Positions 13,571-25,464 of a stretch of DNA of 64,000 nt are shown here, piece after piece. The DNA is from Lineus longissimus (taxonomy: Eukaryota; Nemertea; Pilidiophora; Heteronemertea; Lineidae): contig NC_088315.1 in the NCBI RefSeq assembly GCF_910592395.1, positions 2,730,501-2,794,500 on the forward strand, given 5' to 3'. The notes under the pieces were generated by a model. It saw only the letters and a program-made list of their open reading frames with translations. It ran no database searches and was not told where the DNA came from. A program made the position numbers and the translations under genes. The stretch's first letter is position 1. The number at the start of each line of letters is the position of its first letter.

Positions 13571-15154
13571 ATTGACGAGTTATTACACGATTGCCGATAA
13601 GAAATACTTTCCTTGACGAGTCACAGCCATTAGATTAATATTAATGAATAGTGTCTCTGTCCGGGATTTCTTCGGTTGATTTATCAGCGAGACCTGGCCA
13701 TCTATATCCATTTTGGTGATGCTGGTGATACGGTACCATTTTATGATTGTCCCCAGGGACAATTTGGCCATATATTGACTGAGGCAGCGAAATTAAGACG
13801 TTGGTAAAACATTTTAGTGCAGTTGTGGTGAAAAACTTGGGAGAAGGCTATTTTAGGATAGAAATTAGCTTCATTTACCAATTTAGTGGCCTTCACTGCA
13901 TTGTTAATTCCCAGTGGAAGAATTAGTGGATGATCACGATCTGTTATCTTCCTCGTCAGTTAGCCTCTGCGCTGTTATCAGGAATGTATCTTGTTCAATA
14001 GTCTCTTTATCCTGTGGTAATCACACTATCATGGCTTCTTAGTCACAAAGTCATCTCATTTGCTTCAGACAAAGGGGTGCTGGTCTTTATAAAGCTGCCA
14101 TCACTTTATCCCGGAGCTCTGAACGAGAGTGTGTTATCGCCATCAAAGCCATGGTGTGTAAGATGGTAGAATTATCTTCAGGGCATTTTGTTTTCATTTG
14201 AATAATCACAATTATTTAGATACTTTGGGTCAGTGATATTTTGTCACGGACAGAATTGAATGAAATAACCCGGCAAAGTAGTCAATGGAAGCACAATTCT
14301 TCTGAACCGCTGTGCACTGCCTAGAAATATGATGATCAAACTTCCGCAATGAAAACACAACAAAAGATCGTAACATAAAAAACGCCTGACATGACCCACG
14401 TACTGAGTGTTGTGTTCTATCACCCACAACCGACGAGCAGAATCCATTTAACATGCGAGTCTCTTCAGTGAAATTGTTGCGAAGTAGCGATTGGCCATGT
14501 TATTTTCGGTGGATCACCTTTCCAAGACAACAACAAGAAATGTTTTGTTTCCCTAGCCCCCAGTTACATAGAGTGAGTTCTGTGAGCTACTCTGCCATTT
14601 GTTGAGCTGCCATTGTAGACGGAAGAGAATGGCGAAGACCCAGGGGCTATTCTTTCAGTCTGTCACGATCGTGACACGAGGAAAGACCTTCTAATTACTC
14701 CACAGCGGATGCTCCATTAAGACTATTAGGCAGACATGTCTAGGGTATAACTGGGGCAGAAATAAGGTCAGATATAAAAAGCCTTGTATCAACGTTGATG
14801 GTTTGGGTGCTGCTTTATATCTGTTGTTGCTTTGAAGAATTCGGGCTGTCTTTAAATGTCATACCAGATGTGTTCCGCTAGTTACGGCCACGTCTATCAT
14901 AGAGTTAGATCAGATATATCAGAAAAACATAAGATTGCCTTATCACCGATGAGTAATGTCGCATCAATGTAATATTTGCTCTAGATAATGGAGAAATGGT
15001 TGTGTAATGGGCCCGTTAAATGGTGCCATTAAGGTTGATTGTGTTGGTCTGGGTTTTTTCAGACATAATTTGATGTCTTAAGAGAAAAATAGACAATACA
15101 TAAGGTACAAAACCCAGGGCTACGAGATTTAGCTCTGTCTTTTCTGGAGAAACA

Positions 15155-15343
15155 ATTATCAGTCGTGTAAAATGCTGTACATATTGAATATTTGGCTAAG
15201 TGTCGGCTCAGCTCGGAATTAGCAGTCGTGTAAAATGCTGTACATATTGAATATTTGGCTAAGTGTCGGCTCAGCTCGGAATTATCAGTCGTGTAAAATG
15301 CTGTACATATTGAATATTTGGCTAAGTGTCGGCTCAGCTCGAT
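15155..15343. repeat. 63-bp minisatellite, three nearly identical copies
   Basis: Three copies of a 63 bp unit start at 15155, 15218 and 15281. They differ only at a base or two in the first few positions (ATTATCAG or ATTAGCAG). Because 63 is divisible by three, the minus-strand frame across the array stays open and would encode three copies of a 21-residue unit. That frame has no other support. The near identity indicates recent expansion. Confidence 0.9.
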
Positions 15344-16518
15344 CAGGCTATCTCCGTCATACCCATTGATCAAGTTATGGAGAGAATCGGGATATTGCCC
15401 GCAAAATCGACTGATGTCTGTCTTCTGGCATCTTCTTCCTGCGACGGTCCCCAGAGAACAAAAAAATCTCTTAGTTGCGGATTACTTTCATTGCTACGTT
15501 TCCCCTTCTACACAACTGCCTAAAGGCTACTAAATAGTTAGCTGTCCTTTCCGTTCCACATGAGACAAGGAACGCCAATTACGGCATATCATCAACACAC
15601 CATCAGAGAGCATTTCGTCACGACTTTGTCTTCATCTTATCGGTTGCCTTTGGCAATGTCTATCGGAGCATGTGAAAGACGCCTTATTTTTGTTGTGGTC
15701 GGGGCATCAGAATCAGTATAATGATACCTGCGTCCATCACTGTGAGAAGATCTGTTTGGTCGTGGTTTGCTAGAAATGCTCACAATGCTAGAAATGCTAT
15801 ATGGTTTGCTATAACGCTATTCAAGTTTGGTCAGAGTCACTTCCGTTCTCCACATCAGCAGTTGGCAATCCACATCTGAAGTAATAATTCATTAAGATGA
15901 CAAATGTCGTGGACATACTGCTGAGACGTGCATGCGAAAAATGTAGCTTTTGAGCCGCTGCCTGTCCTGCAATAACTATTGCATGTCATTATAACCTTTA
16001 CACCACCAGTCCCGGAGGCTCATTAACCCATTTCATTACAGATCACCACCTGGCAAGTGTCAAATTCTGATTTCGTGACAAAACAAGGTATAAATTCTCC
16101 CTCCAACAAGACAAATTTGATTCGATCTATATTTCTGATCATATTTAGTGCAACATAAGCTAATTACCTATTTGTGGTGCTTTGACAATGCGAGACAGAT
16201 TCAATTTTGAGTGCACCACCGACGACTCTTATAGTGAGAATCGAAAGATCAAAGTTAACGAAGTTGGCAAAGCATCTGTAAAAACAAGTTTATTTCTCTT
16301 TCGGTTTTGCAAGGCAGAAAGGAAAAATATCTAGTAAGGATGATATTGCCGTTAAATTTGGTTAGTTTGCCTTTCTCTGGAGTTTCTAATGATATTCCCG
16401 ATACATTATCGCCACGCGTTGACTTTCAGCGGCCTATTAACCCATTCAACCAGTACTTTGATGTTCCAGGTCATTGGGATCGAAAGTGTTTAATATTTCT
16501 CTTTCTTTCTCGTTGTAG

Positions 16519-19500
16519 AGACATGGCGATGAACGGCATTTACAAGCTTCAAGACTATGCCTTCAGTCGGTTTGAGGACTTAGTGGAATTGTAAGTAACC
16601 TCGATGTACTTAGTACTCTTCAAAATTCTGTCCATCCCAAAACAAATTGGTTGCAATGTGGTATAGACATCAAACTGTGTGTTGCCCCCTCTTAAAGAAT
16701 TCACAGCCTTGTGAAACGTAAGTGGTTAACAGTAAAGTTGTATGTTTACAGAGACATCTCAATCCCGCCGCATGCCTATTTGTTTTGATATACAGCCTGT
16801 GTTAGCCTGAACGTGTGGCACCTTGGCACATCTTGTAATAAGACCCGCTATCTGACATGCAGTTGAATTTGTTCTTCAATCAGAATTTGCTCAGAACCAA
16901 TCAAATTAATTCTGGTGAGGTACATGTGTGCAGATTTCAAACCGATGAGGAGTTGCTCATTTGGAAAATTGACGAGATTTCTCGCCGTGTTTTTATCGAT
17001 CCATCGTAGATATGAATATGGTAAAAGAACATCTAACGAATTCTAACGACATCTAAAAGAAACATATTATTTTATGTAGAATACCCCAAGTTGCTTTTAC
17101 TCCGATATTTATGAATTTAAAAAAAAATTATTTTGTTTTGGTATTGAGCGATATATTCATTGTTTTAATGCTTTCCAGAATGTATTTGATAACTGGAGGC
17201 GTAATTCATTTACCATCCTGTTTCTATCAAAAATACTGTTAACCTATTCATTCTTATGTCAATTTTTCAAATCAAAACAATTTTCACAGATTACTGCGCC
17301 GTAATGTTCTTTGCACATCCGCATAAATATAAAACACCCGCAAAGAAATTGGTGGTTTACACTACCACCTGTTTTACTCATTTTCCCCAAACCGTTCTGT
17401 TTGCCAAATGAGTGACATTGGCATTTTTGCCCGAACCCATCAGTTCGGGTAGGCCACTTTCGTTTGAGAGATAATGTGAACACATTATCTCCCAGGGGAC
17501 ACCAGCCATCTTCACCAATCTAATCGGGATCCTGGAGACGTCTTATTGCCTGCGTCTTTGTAGTCGCTCTCACGCTGGTATATGTTTAACCCCTTGTGCC
17601 ATAACTTGAAGCACCCCAGTAAGTGATGACACTCACCAACGAGAAGTTAGCCATCATGATTATCCTTACTGTTAACCGTCTAATTTTGCGCCCTTCTTAT
17701 TTTCTGCGGTTTTTAAGCAAAAACAAAATTTGATGATAACAAGTTTGGGTGGATAACAAATGGTATCACTCTTTGCCCTCAGTCCAGGCCGTCTGAAAGT
17801 GATATCTCCTCCGAGACCGTTCGACACACTTGAAACTGCCTTTCAGAAGCGGGGAGATTTGCGATGGTCTTGCCACTGGCATTGGTTTAGTTTTATTTGA
17901 TAACCAATTTCTGCTCTTTTTCCAGACGCCTTGCCCACAATCAGCTCAAGACATTCCCACCAAACGTGTTCAAAGGAATCAAAACGTTAAAGATTTTGTA
18001 AGTTGACAAGTTTTGAATTACTATCTTTCATAATTCTTATTTGTCATTTTTAATAAAAATTTGAAATTGCCTTGGATGTAGCCCCAATTTGCTGAGCTAG
18101 GGTGTATAGGGAGTAACGACCAGGCTCAAACCTTTCTACCAATTTTCTAAAAGTGCTTGGTCAATCTATTGGGAATTCTGCTAGCGAATTCTTTTCTTGC
18201 TTAGTCACCATTTAGATGGGGCTTATGAGATGAAACCTTTTATTTTATCTGAAGTTTTGTTGAGAACATTTCCATTAGCAAGACTGAAGTAATCCCATTT
18301 TAGTCTGGATATTGTCGAGCACTACGCTGCAATCGGATTGTTTTCGAGTGTAGTGTTTACAGTACAATCGAGAATGTATAATGGCCAAGGCATTCTCCAA
18401 GCAGATATAATATTCAAGCATATTCTCTCTACCACTGCCTCTGATAAGCAAGGGAGGGCAAGCGTCTAAACTCCACGTATCTGCTCTGATCCAACAAAGG
18501 CCTTCTCGTCAGTGGGCAAACTGTTTGATCCACCATGTTCACAAAAAAGAAGGTGCACTCGATATTCTTCGTTATCATTAAGGACATATAAGATGATATG
18601 AGATGGTATACTTCATATCCTGAGAAACAGCTGATGACAAAAGATCAAGACTCCCACTCTCTTGATGAGCCTCATCAGGATGGATAAAAAAAGACTGATC
18701 AGCCGCTTGGCATTGTTGTCGTTTGCGACTGAAGGATTTAACAACTAGTTGCTGGTGTCTTCATGTCCTTCACCGAAACTACATGTAACATGGCCAGACT
18801 CCTTTTACCTCGTGTAGGACTCTACAAGACAATTCAACCCAAGTGAGGATTACATCTCTTAATCTATTTGTTCTCTTGTTTCCTTCAAGCCTCATACCGG
18901 ACGACTTTTTCATTTCATCTGAAGGCTATACGCCATGTCTTCTCAGTTTTCAACAACCCAAGGGGATTCGCATGATATCCTGCTTTGTCCTCTTGGCATC
19001 TTGGCAGGAATTGACGTCTGCTGCTCCTTTGGGGGAGTATAAAAATCATGAGTCTCGGGAAAACACTCAAGTTGCCTTTTTATATACCGTAGCTTGGCCA
19101 TACAATGACTTATAGCAGTGATGACAAAAATTATACATTAGAGCAAAGAAAGAGAAGCCTAGTTCACCCCTATTTGGGTGATTATACCTTCTCTCAAAAT
19201 GATGGCAGGCCTCAAAGGGTTTAAGACGACTGTCACCGGGCTATCACACTTGTATAGGAATCTCCGGGTGTCGCCAGGTATGTAGCCCATATTATCATCA
19301 ATTATGGACCTCGTAATTACCGACTGACTTCCGATTCATAAGGCAGTCGTCTTCCGTTGCTTGCTATAGGCCGCTGATCGGAATATTAGAGAACGGATGT
19401 TGACATCCATGTGTATGGATTTCAAACGGCGTTTTCTCAGGAAAACATCATGACTAAAGCAATGGAATTGCTGATGAGGGTAAAATGGTCGTCAGAATCC

Positions 19501-22500
19501 GTTTTCATTGGGATAAAGTGGAAATCAGGTCAATTAAAAAATAATAATGAGTGTTGGAAAAGGAAAAAAGCATATTTTATAAATTTTGGTGAGGTCCCAG
19601 GACGAACGGGACACAGGATCGACACAGCAATCAACAGGTTGAAATCACTAGCTGGAAGCGAGGGAGTTGTAGTGGTGCAATTATAGTTCCATATTTAACT
19701 CTCCTTATCGCCCCGTTTGAAGTTGGCAAAAATTGGCCAGGCAGAAGGTTGCTCTTACCTTAAGATAATAGTTCAATAAAAGGCGAAAAGGCAGAGTACT
19801 TAGTATAATTATTACATCCATTACATGATTGCGTTTGATCCTGTGCTGATATGACCTATTCCATGTCAGAAAGACCCAATAAACGAATGTATTACTATCG
19901 AAAAACTGTACATTAGAACGAAGTGTGTACTGGCCTTGCTGGAGTGACATGGCTGATTTGTCATACTCGATATATCATACCTCCTCACATGAATCATTTC
20001 ATTAGGAAGACGCTGTGCCTACTCAAGAACGTTTGCATTTCCGTTGTCGTTAAGAAGTACCTTTATATGATAATACGCGCTAACGAATTGCTACTAATTG
20101 TTAATAAGGATGACGTATCACTACCTGATTATGACTGTTCCATGTTTATAGACACCGCCTGTAAGTGCCTTCCGGAAAAATCAGTCAATATTAAAATAAG
20201 ATGGGCATTAATTTCAAATATGATCGAGCCAGAGAAGAATATTTGTTGGTCAACATAACTAACTGGTCGTTAAAGTATCAACAGCCATTAAAAATTCATC
20301 AAAGAAAAAAAGTGGTCAAAGAGGCCGGAGGGGTTAATTCTTTTTATTTGAATTTCGAAAATGTGAGTCAACTCAAGGAATTTTCTGTCAATTTCAACAA
20401 TGCTTCCAAAAGGGAAAAACCCAACCACCTACTTCTGCCACCAGCGTACACTCTGCTAATGTTACTGTTATTGTTCGAGGCGGTATCGCTTATTTTTTAG
20501 CTGTAGTATAGTACACACTGCCATCTTGGAGTTATTTACAGGAATTGGCAAAGAAACCGTTTTGTGGGTAAGTTGAAAAGGGCTAAAGCTCGTACTGCAC
20601 GGGCTCATGGATTAATTTTCTCAAGAATGGTGAGCCGTTTCTTTAAGTTTAAGGTTAACATAATATATTAGATGATCGAATTCTTGAAAATATATCCTTG
20701 CTAGTCTTTATTTCTTGTTTTCTGTCCTTTTCAGGGATCTGAGGAACAATATGTTCAAAAAGATACCGGTGGCTGCCTTTAAAACTTTGACAAAGCTCCA
20801 GCATTTGTAAGTAGGAATGACTATTTCTCTATGCTAACAGTTTGTGACAATTGACACCTGACTATAGTGGCTCACAAAAAAACTCATCCCGCCTTGGAGG
20901 AGGAATACTCCCTGGAGAACATCATCTCTTAACTGAAGGGCAAACGCGGTTCGAAGAATGAGGATGTTCGAGACATTTTTCTGTAATTTGAACCAGAAAT
21001 TTGTCAACATTTTGACAAAGTTTTGGCTAAATACTGCAGTATGAATTCGCTGTATTTGTACATGTCCACGTATACCTCCAGTATTGCTCTCTATTTGCAG
21101 ATACCTTGACAACAATTACCTATCGGAGGTACCACCTGATAGTTTCGATAAAATGGTGTCACTGGTCCGCTTGTGGTTGAACGCCAACCTGTTTACGGAA
21201 TGTCCAACGGCCAGTTTGAGCCGGATAAAGACGTTACGAGTATTGTAAGTATAAATTCCTTTGGTATATTTTTGTCACTTCAGATTCGGATCCCAGACTT
21301 TTTTTCTTCAGAACACTCAGAAGTGAATATGAAGTATGATGTTGTTTACAATACTATCATTTACAATTTCAGAGATCTGGATTCAAATCAGATAAAAGTA
21401 TTGCATAATTACGCCTTCAAGAATTTAACACGGTTAAACATTTTGTAAGTATGACTTTTTGATTAGACTGCAACAAAAGACTCCTCTTTGGGGCAGTGGT
21501 TATTCATGCTCCTATCTGTGCCTATAAGTCACCCAAAGATACGAATTTGACCGACCTCCTATTCCTTGCCAAAAGTCCCCAAGGAGATTGTTGATTTACT
21601 ACACCATCAAAGCTCTCTGTAAAGCACAACACAGTCAAAACTTCTTTATTGCAGCAACTTGTGATAATTGGGAAGGGAAATTGAAAGATCGCTTGTCCGT
21701 GGGGTAGATTGCTTGTCACAGCGGCCAAACAGATTTAATGTTATTCTGAGAAGATGCAATATGTTATCACTGTCCTTTTCAGATCGATGTACAACAACTC
21801 CCTGGAAAAGATAGAGGATGGTGCCTTTGAAGGTCTGAAGAGCCTAGAATTGCTGTAAGTAGTCGTCAGTGCCGCTAGCTTTATAGTTATGCTCTTTTGT
21901 AACGTTAGGAAAGTTCGATGAACTACCTTTTAGGTAGATACAGCCAACGCAACGTCTATTTGCCACTGCCGGTTTTGGCCTATCCGCTACCCCGAAAGAC
22001 GTTTCGTGGGGGCCAATGTTATAAAGATTTGCCCTGGTGACCCATTGATAAGTCTGCACCACAATGGGTATTCAGGTCAAGGTGCGAGCCGGCTTTGTTT
22101 GAAGACAATAGACCGTGCATTGGGCATGGCCTAGATTCTTTTAACTACGAGGTGAGGGGCAAAATAGCGAAAAGTGGGTACATTTTTCTCAAAAAGCTCA
22201 AAACTGCACTCCGGTTGTTGTCAAGTCCGCAGATAATGTGGTTGTCCAGGAAGAGTGAAGAGTGAGTGACAAAGAGAAAGTCGAAAACTGCCATTATGTT
22301 GGTCTGTTTCAGGGATCTGAATATGAACCGCCTGACCAAGATTCCGTACGCCTTGTACAGTATGCCTCAACTCAAGGAACTGTAAGTACTGGAGAGGTAA
22401 ACCTTTTGCTGCCCAGCTTGAGGGTGCCCCTGTGAAAAAAAATTGAAGAAAAACTTGCTTTAACCTGGCAAAGATAGCACAACCAGAACTGCTGTAACAC

Positions 22501-25464
22501 GGAGTCGAATGAGAGTTGAATGACTTCCAGTTTATAGAACGAGGACTTACACTAAAAGGATTAAATGGTGTCATTTGTTTGCATTGAGTGCAAAACAACA
22601 GCATTAAGATAAAAGTTGCTTGTAATAACTTCATTAATCAATTTTATCCCTTCTTGATGTCTTGATATGCGGATTTCGACTTGTCAGTCAAATCTGAGTT
22701 CAGTGCGGACATTATCTCATCTTCAGTGACATTTCATCAAAACAAATGTGGTCTATGACATTTTTGAAGTTGTCAATAGAACTGGATGTGTGTTACGGAT
22801 GGCGATTACATGCATTGTTAATGGCAATGTTTTCACAGTAATCGCATTATGAATTAAAACATGTTATCATCATCTTAATAGATGTGAGTTCTAAGCTGGG
22901 ACCAATTTTATCAACGAGACGATAATTCTATATGTTTACTGCATTCTTGACAGTTAAGTAATTTGCCATCTGAATAGAGATGAGATATTCACACATCAAT
23001 TTAGGATCTTTTTAAAATTGATTTATCGATCCCTTACGATTGGTGGGCTCAATCTGTCAGTCACCGATAGGTTCAGAATGGACAGTTCTTGATCAAAAGA
23101 TGAACCTTGTAATATTTGCAGCCATATTTGCAGTTGAGAGATGTTGTTGATGTTTCTCTGTTGTTGATGTTTCTCTGTTGTTGATGTTTCTTTATTTGTC
23201 CTTTTCAGCACATTTGACAACAACAGGATAGAGTACATCCAAGACAACGCCTTTGCTGGCAATAGAAAGCTGACAACCATCTTATTCGGTGAAAATCCGA
23301 TTCTGAGCTTTGGAAAGATGGCCTTTACAAATCTGCCAAACCTTGAGGAAATGTAAGTCAAGTAGTTGTAAAGAAAGTGGTACAATTTTAGCCCCTACGG
23401 TGTAGAAACAGCTGGCAGATCACATCAATGCACACAGTGGCTATAATTGTACATGGGCTCAGTTGTTCAAAACAAACTAAGTAGCGAACTTGGTGAATAT
23501 GGCAGTAGTAATTTTTTGCTGGTTTTGAAGGGACAGGAATAAATAACCAATATAAATTTGTCTATGAAATGTTGTTTTTAATTTCAGAAAAATCCATGAG
23601 GCGCGTGATCAGATGACATTCCCTGACCTAACGGGCTGTGGCAATCTCCATACAATCATTTTCGACCGAGCCAACATTCGATCCATCCCATACGATCTCT
23701 GTGACAATGTCCCGATGCTGAAAGTTCTGTAAGTAAACATTAGAACACCAGGCAAGGCACTCTAGGGCTCAGTTGGGAGCTGTCTGAACTTTGTACCCTT
23801 AAGAGCCCCATATTTAGTTGATACCGTTTTTCATTGTCATATGACTTCTCAAGGCAGAATTGCAATGAAATGTCTCAATTTCTCTGATTTTCAGCGATGT
23901 GCACTCGAACCAAGTGTCAAAGATTCCTGATTTGTCCGGCTGTACACATCTCACACAACTGTAAGTACCGCCACAGTGTAGGCCTTCCAGTGCTGTAACT
24001 AGCAATATCAACAATTGCAATGCGGTAGACTGGTATGTTCTGGTCCCCACAGTGTAGGCCTTCCACTGCTGTAACTAGCAATATCAACAATTGCAATGCG
24101 GTAGACTGGTATGTTCTGGTCCCCACAGTGTAGGCCTTCCAGTGCTGTAACTAGCAATATCAACAATTTCAATGCGATAGACTGGTATGTTCTGGTCCCC
24201 ACAGTGTAGGCCTTCCACTGCTGTAACTAGCAATATCAACAATTTCAATGCGGTAGACTGGTATGTTCTGGTCCCCACAGTGTAGGCCTTCCACTGCTGT
24301 AACTAGCAATATCAACAATTTCAATGCGGTAGACTGGTATGTTCTGGTCCCCACAGTGTAGGCCTTCCACTGCTGTAACTAGCAATATCAACAATTTCAA
24401 TGCGGTAGACTGGTATGTTCTGGTCCCCACAGTGTAGGCCTTCCACTGCTGTAACTAGCAATATCAACATTTCAATGCGATAGACTGGTATGGTCTGGTC
24501 CCCACAGTGTAGGCCTTCCACTGCTGTAACTGGCAATATCAACAATTTCAATGCGGTAGACTGGTATGGTCTGGTCCCCACAGTGTAGGCCTTCCACTGC
24601 TGTAACTAGCAATATCAACATTTTCAATGCGGTAGACTGGTATGTTCTGGTCGGACATGTGATGATGCATGCTGGTGCTTGTGATGATTACAGCATTTTC
24701 TTATAGAGGGGCCTCCAGGGATCGATCTTAAAACGTGAACGAGTTAGTACCTCCTGTGTCTTCCAATTCATGATAAACCGCCTGTAGCCTTTTTTTAGAA
24801 CCGCCTGTAAACATTGTTGTTGGCGTCCCTGGTGGCTGCACTCCCTTTTACGTGTCCCCAAAGGGCATTTTGCTTGTCTAGCCGACCTTTGCTTTGATCT
24901 CGCGTGTTGTTCTTATATTTCTGTCTCTGCATTGTCTCTTTTCAGTAACCTTGGCAACAATCATATCAACAATCTGGCCAGCGAGCCATTCTCTGGGCTA
25001 CATTACATGCAGGATTTAATCCTGACCCATAACGATATATCCCTCCTTCCAGCTGATGCGTTTAAGGGCCTGAAGAGTCTACAGTACTTGTAAGTCTTAC
25101 TTCAGAATGAAATCGATGTAGTAACTGTAAAAGCAGGACAACTTGGGCATAAGATGGGTTGCTTTTTCATGCAAAAATGGTTTGCTGCAGGATCTGGACT
25201 CTCCAAACAGGATCACTACCGAGGTAAAATCACTAACTGTTTGGAAGGCTCCTTGGAGTCTTCAGAACAACTTCAGCTGTAAACCTTTCCTTGCAATTTG
25301 TTTGTAGTTGTTTTTTTCCCATAGATCAGCTGGACTGATCTGTTATTCATTTTCTATACCGTAGATTGATTGGACTATTGTACACTTTTCAGAGATTTGT
25401 CCAACAACAAAATCAGTCATATTGATGAGAAGGCATTTGCTCCCTGCTCCGCTTTGGAAGACTT
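16519..25464 (+). other. LGR ectodomain: single- and double-LRR exon array
   Basis: Twelve exons, all starting and ending in phase 2, encode the LRR solenoid. Every border splits the leucine codon that closes one repeat, which is the classic LGR exon plan. Eight exons carry one repeat (72, 72, 72, 72, 72, 69, 66, 72 bp) and four carry two (144, 144, 141, 144 bp). This suggests repeat growth by exon duplication followed by some intron loss. The largest gap, 17998-20734, was searched for another 72 bp LRR exon and none was seen. Confidence 0.85.

Larger units (their letters stand above)
1..16518. other. No recognisable gene; intergenic DNA or long 5' intron of the LGR gene
   Basis: All open frames here are short (about 105 codons at most), lack family motifs and are not joined by convincing splice sites. 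The first recognisable LGR exon starts at 16519 and codes for an internal leucine-rich repeat, so the signal peptide and cysteine-rich N-cap exons must lie further 5'. They may be in this stretch and unrecognised, or beyond the window. The region holds several repeats listed separately. I see no RNA gene. Confidence 0.6.

Noticed and set aside
16307-16518. 5' extension of the first LGR exon as coding sequence with its own ATG
   Set aside because: The extension has no LRR or signal-peptide character, and a TCTCGTTGTAG acceptor gives the standard 72 bp LRR exon.
22221-22634. 137-codon minus-strand frame
   Set aside because: It is antisense to an LGR exon at 22313-22381 and its intron; the composition is ordinary intron sequence.
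23814-24581. Overlapping minus-strand frames starting MGTRTYQS, apparently a repeat protein family
   Set aside because: They are successive readings of the 76-bp minisatellite; 76 is not a multiple of three, so the frame shifts in every unit.
23972-24652. Regularly spaced repeats resembling a CRISPR array
   Set aside because: The 76-bp units are contiguous with no unique spacers and lie in a eukaryotic intron.
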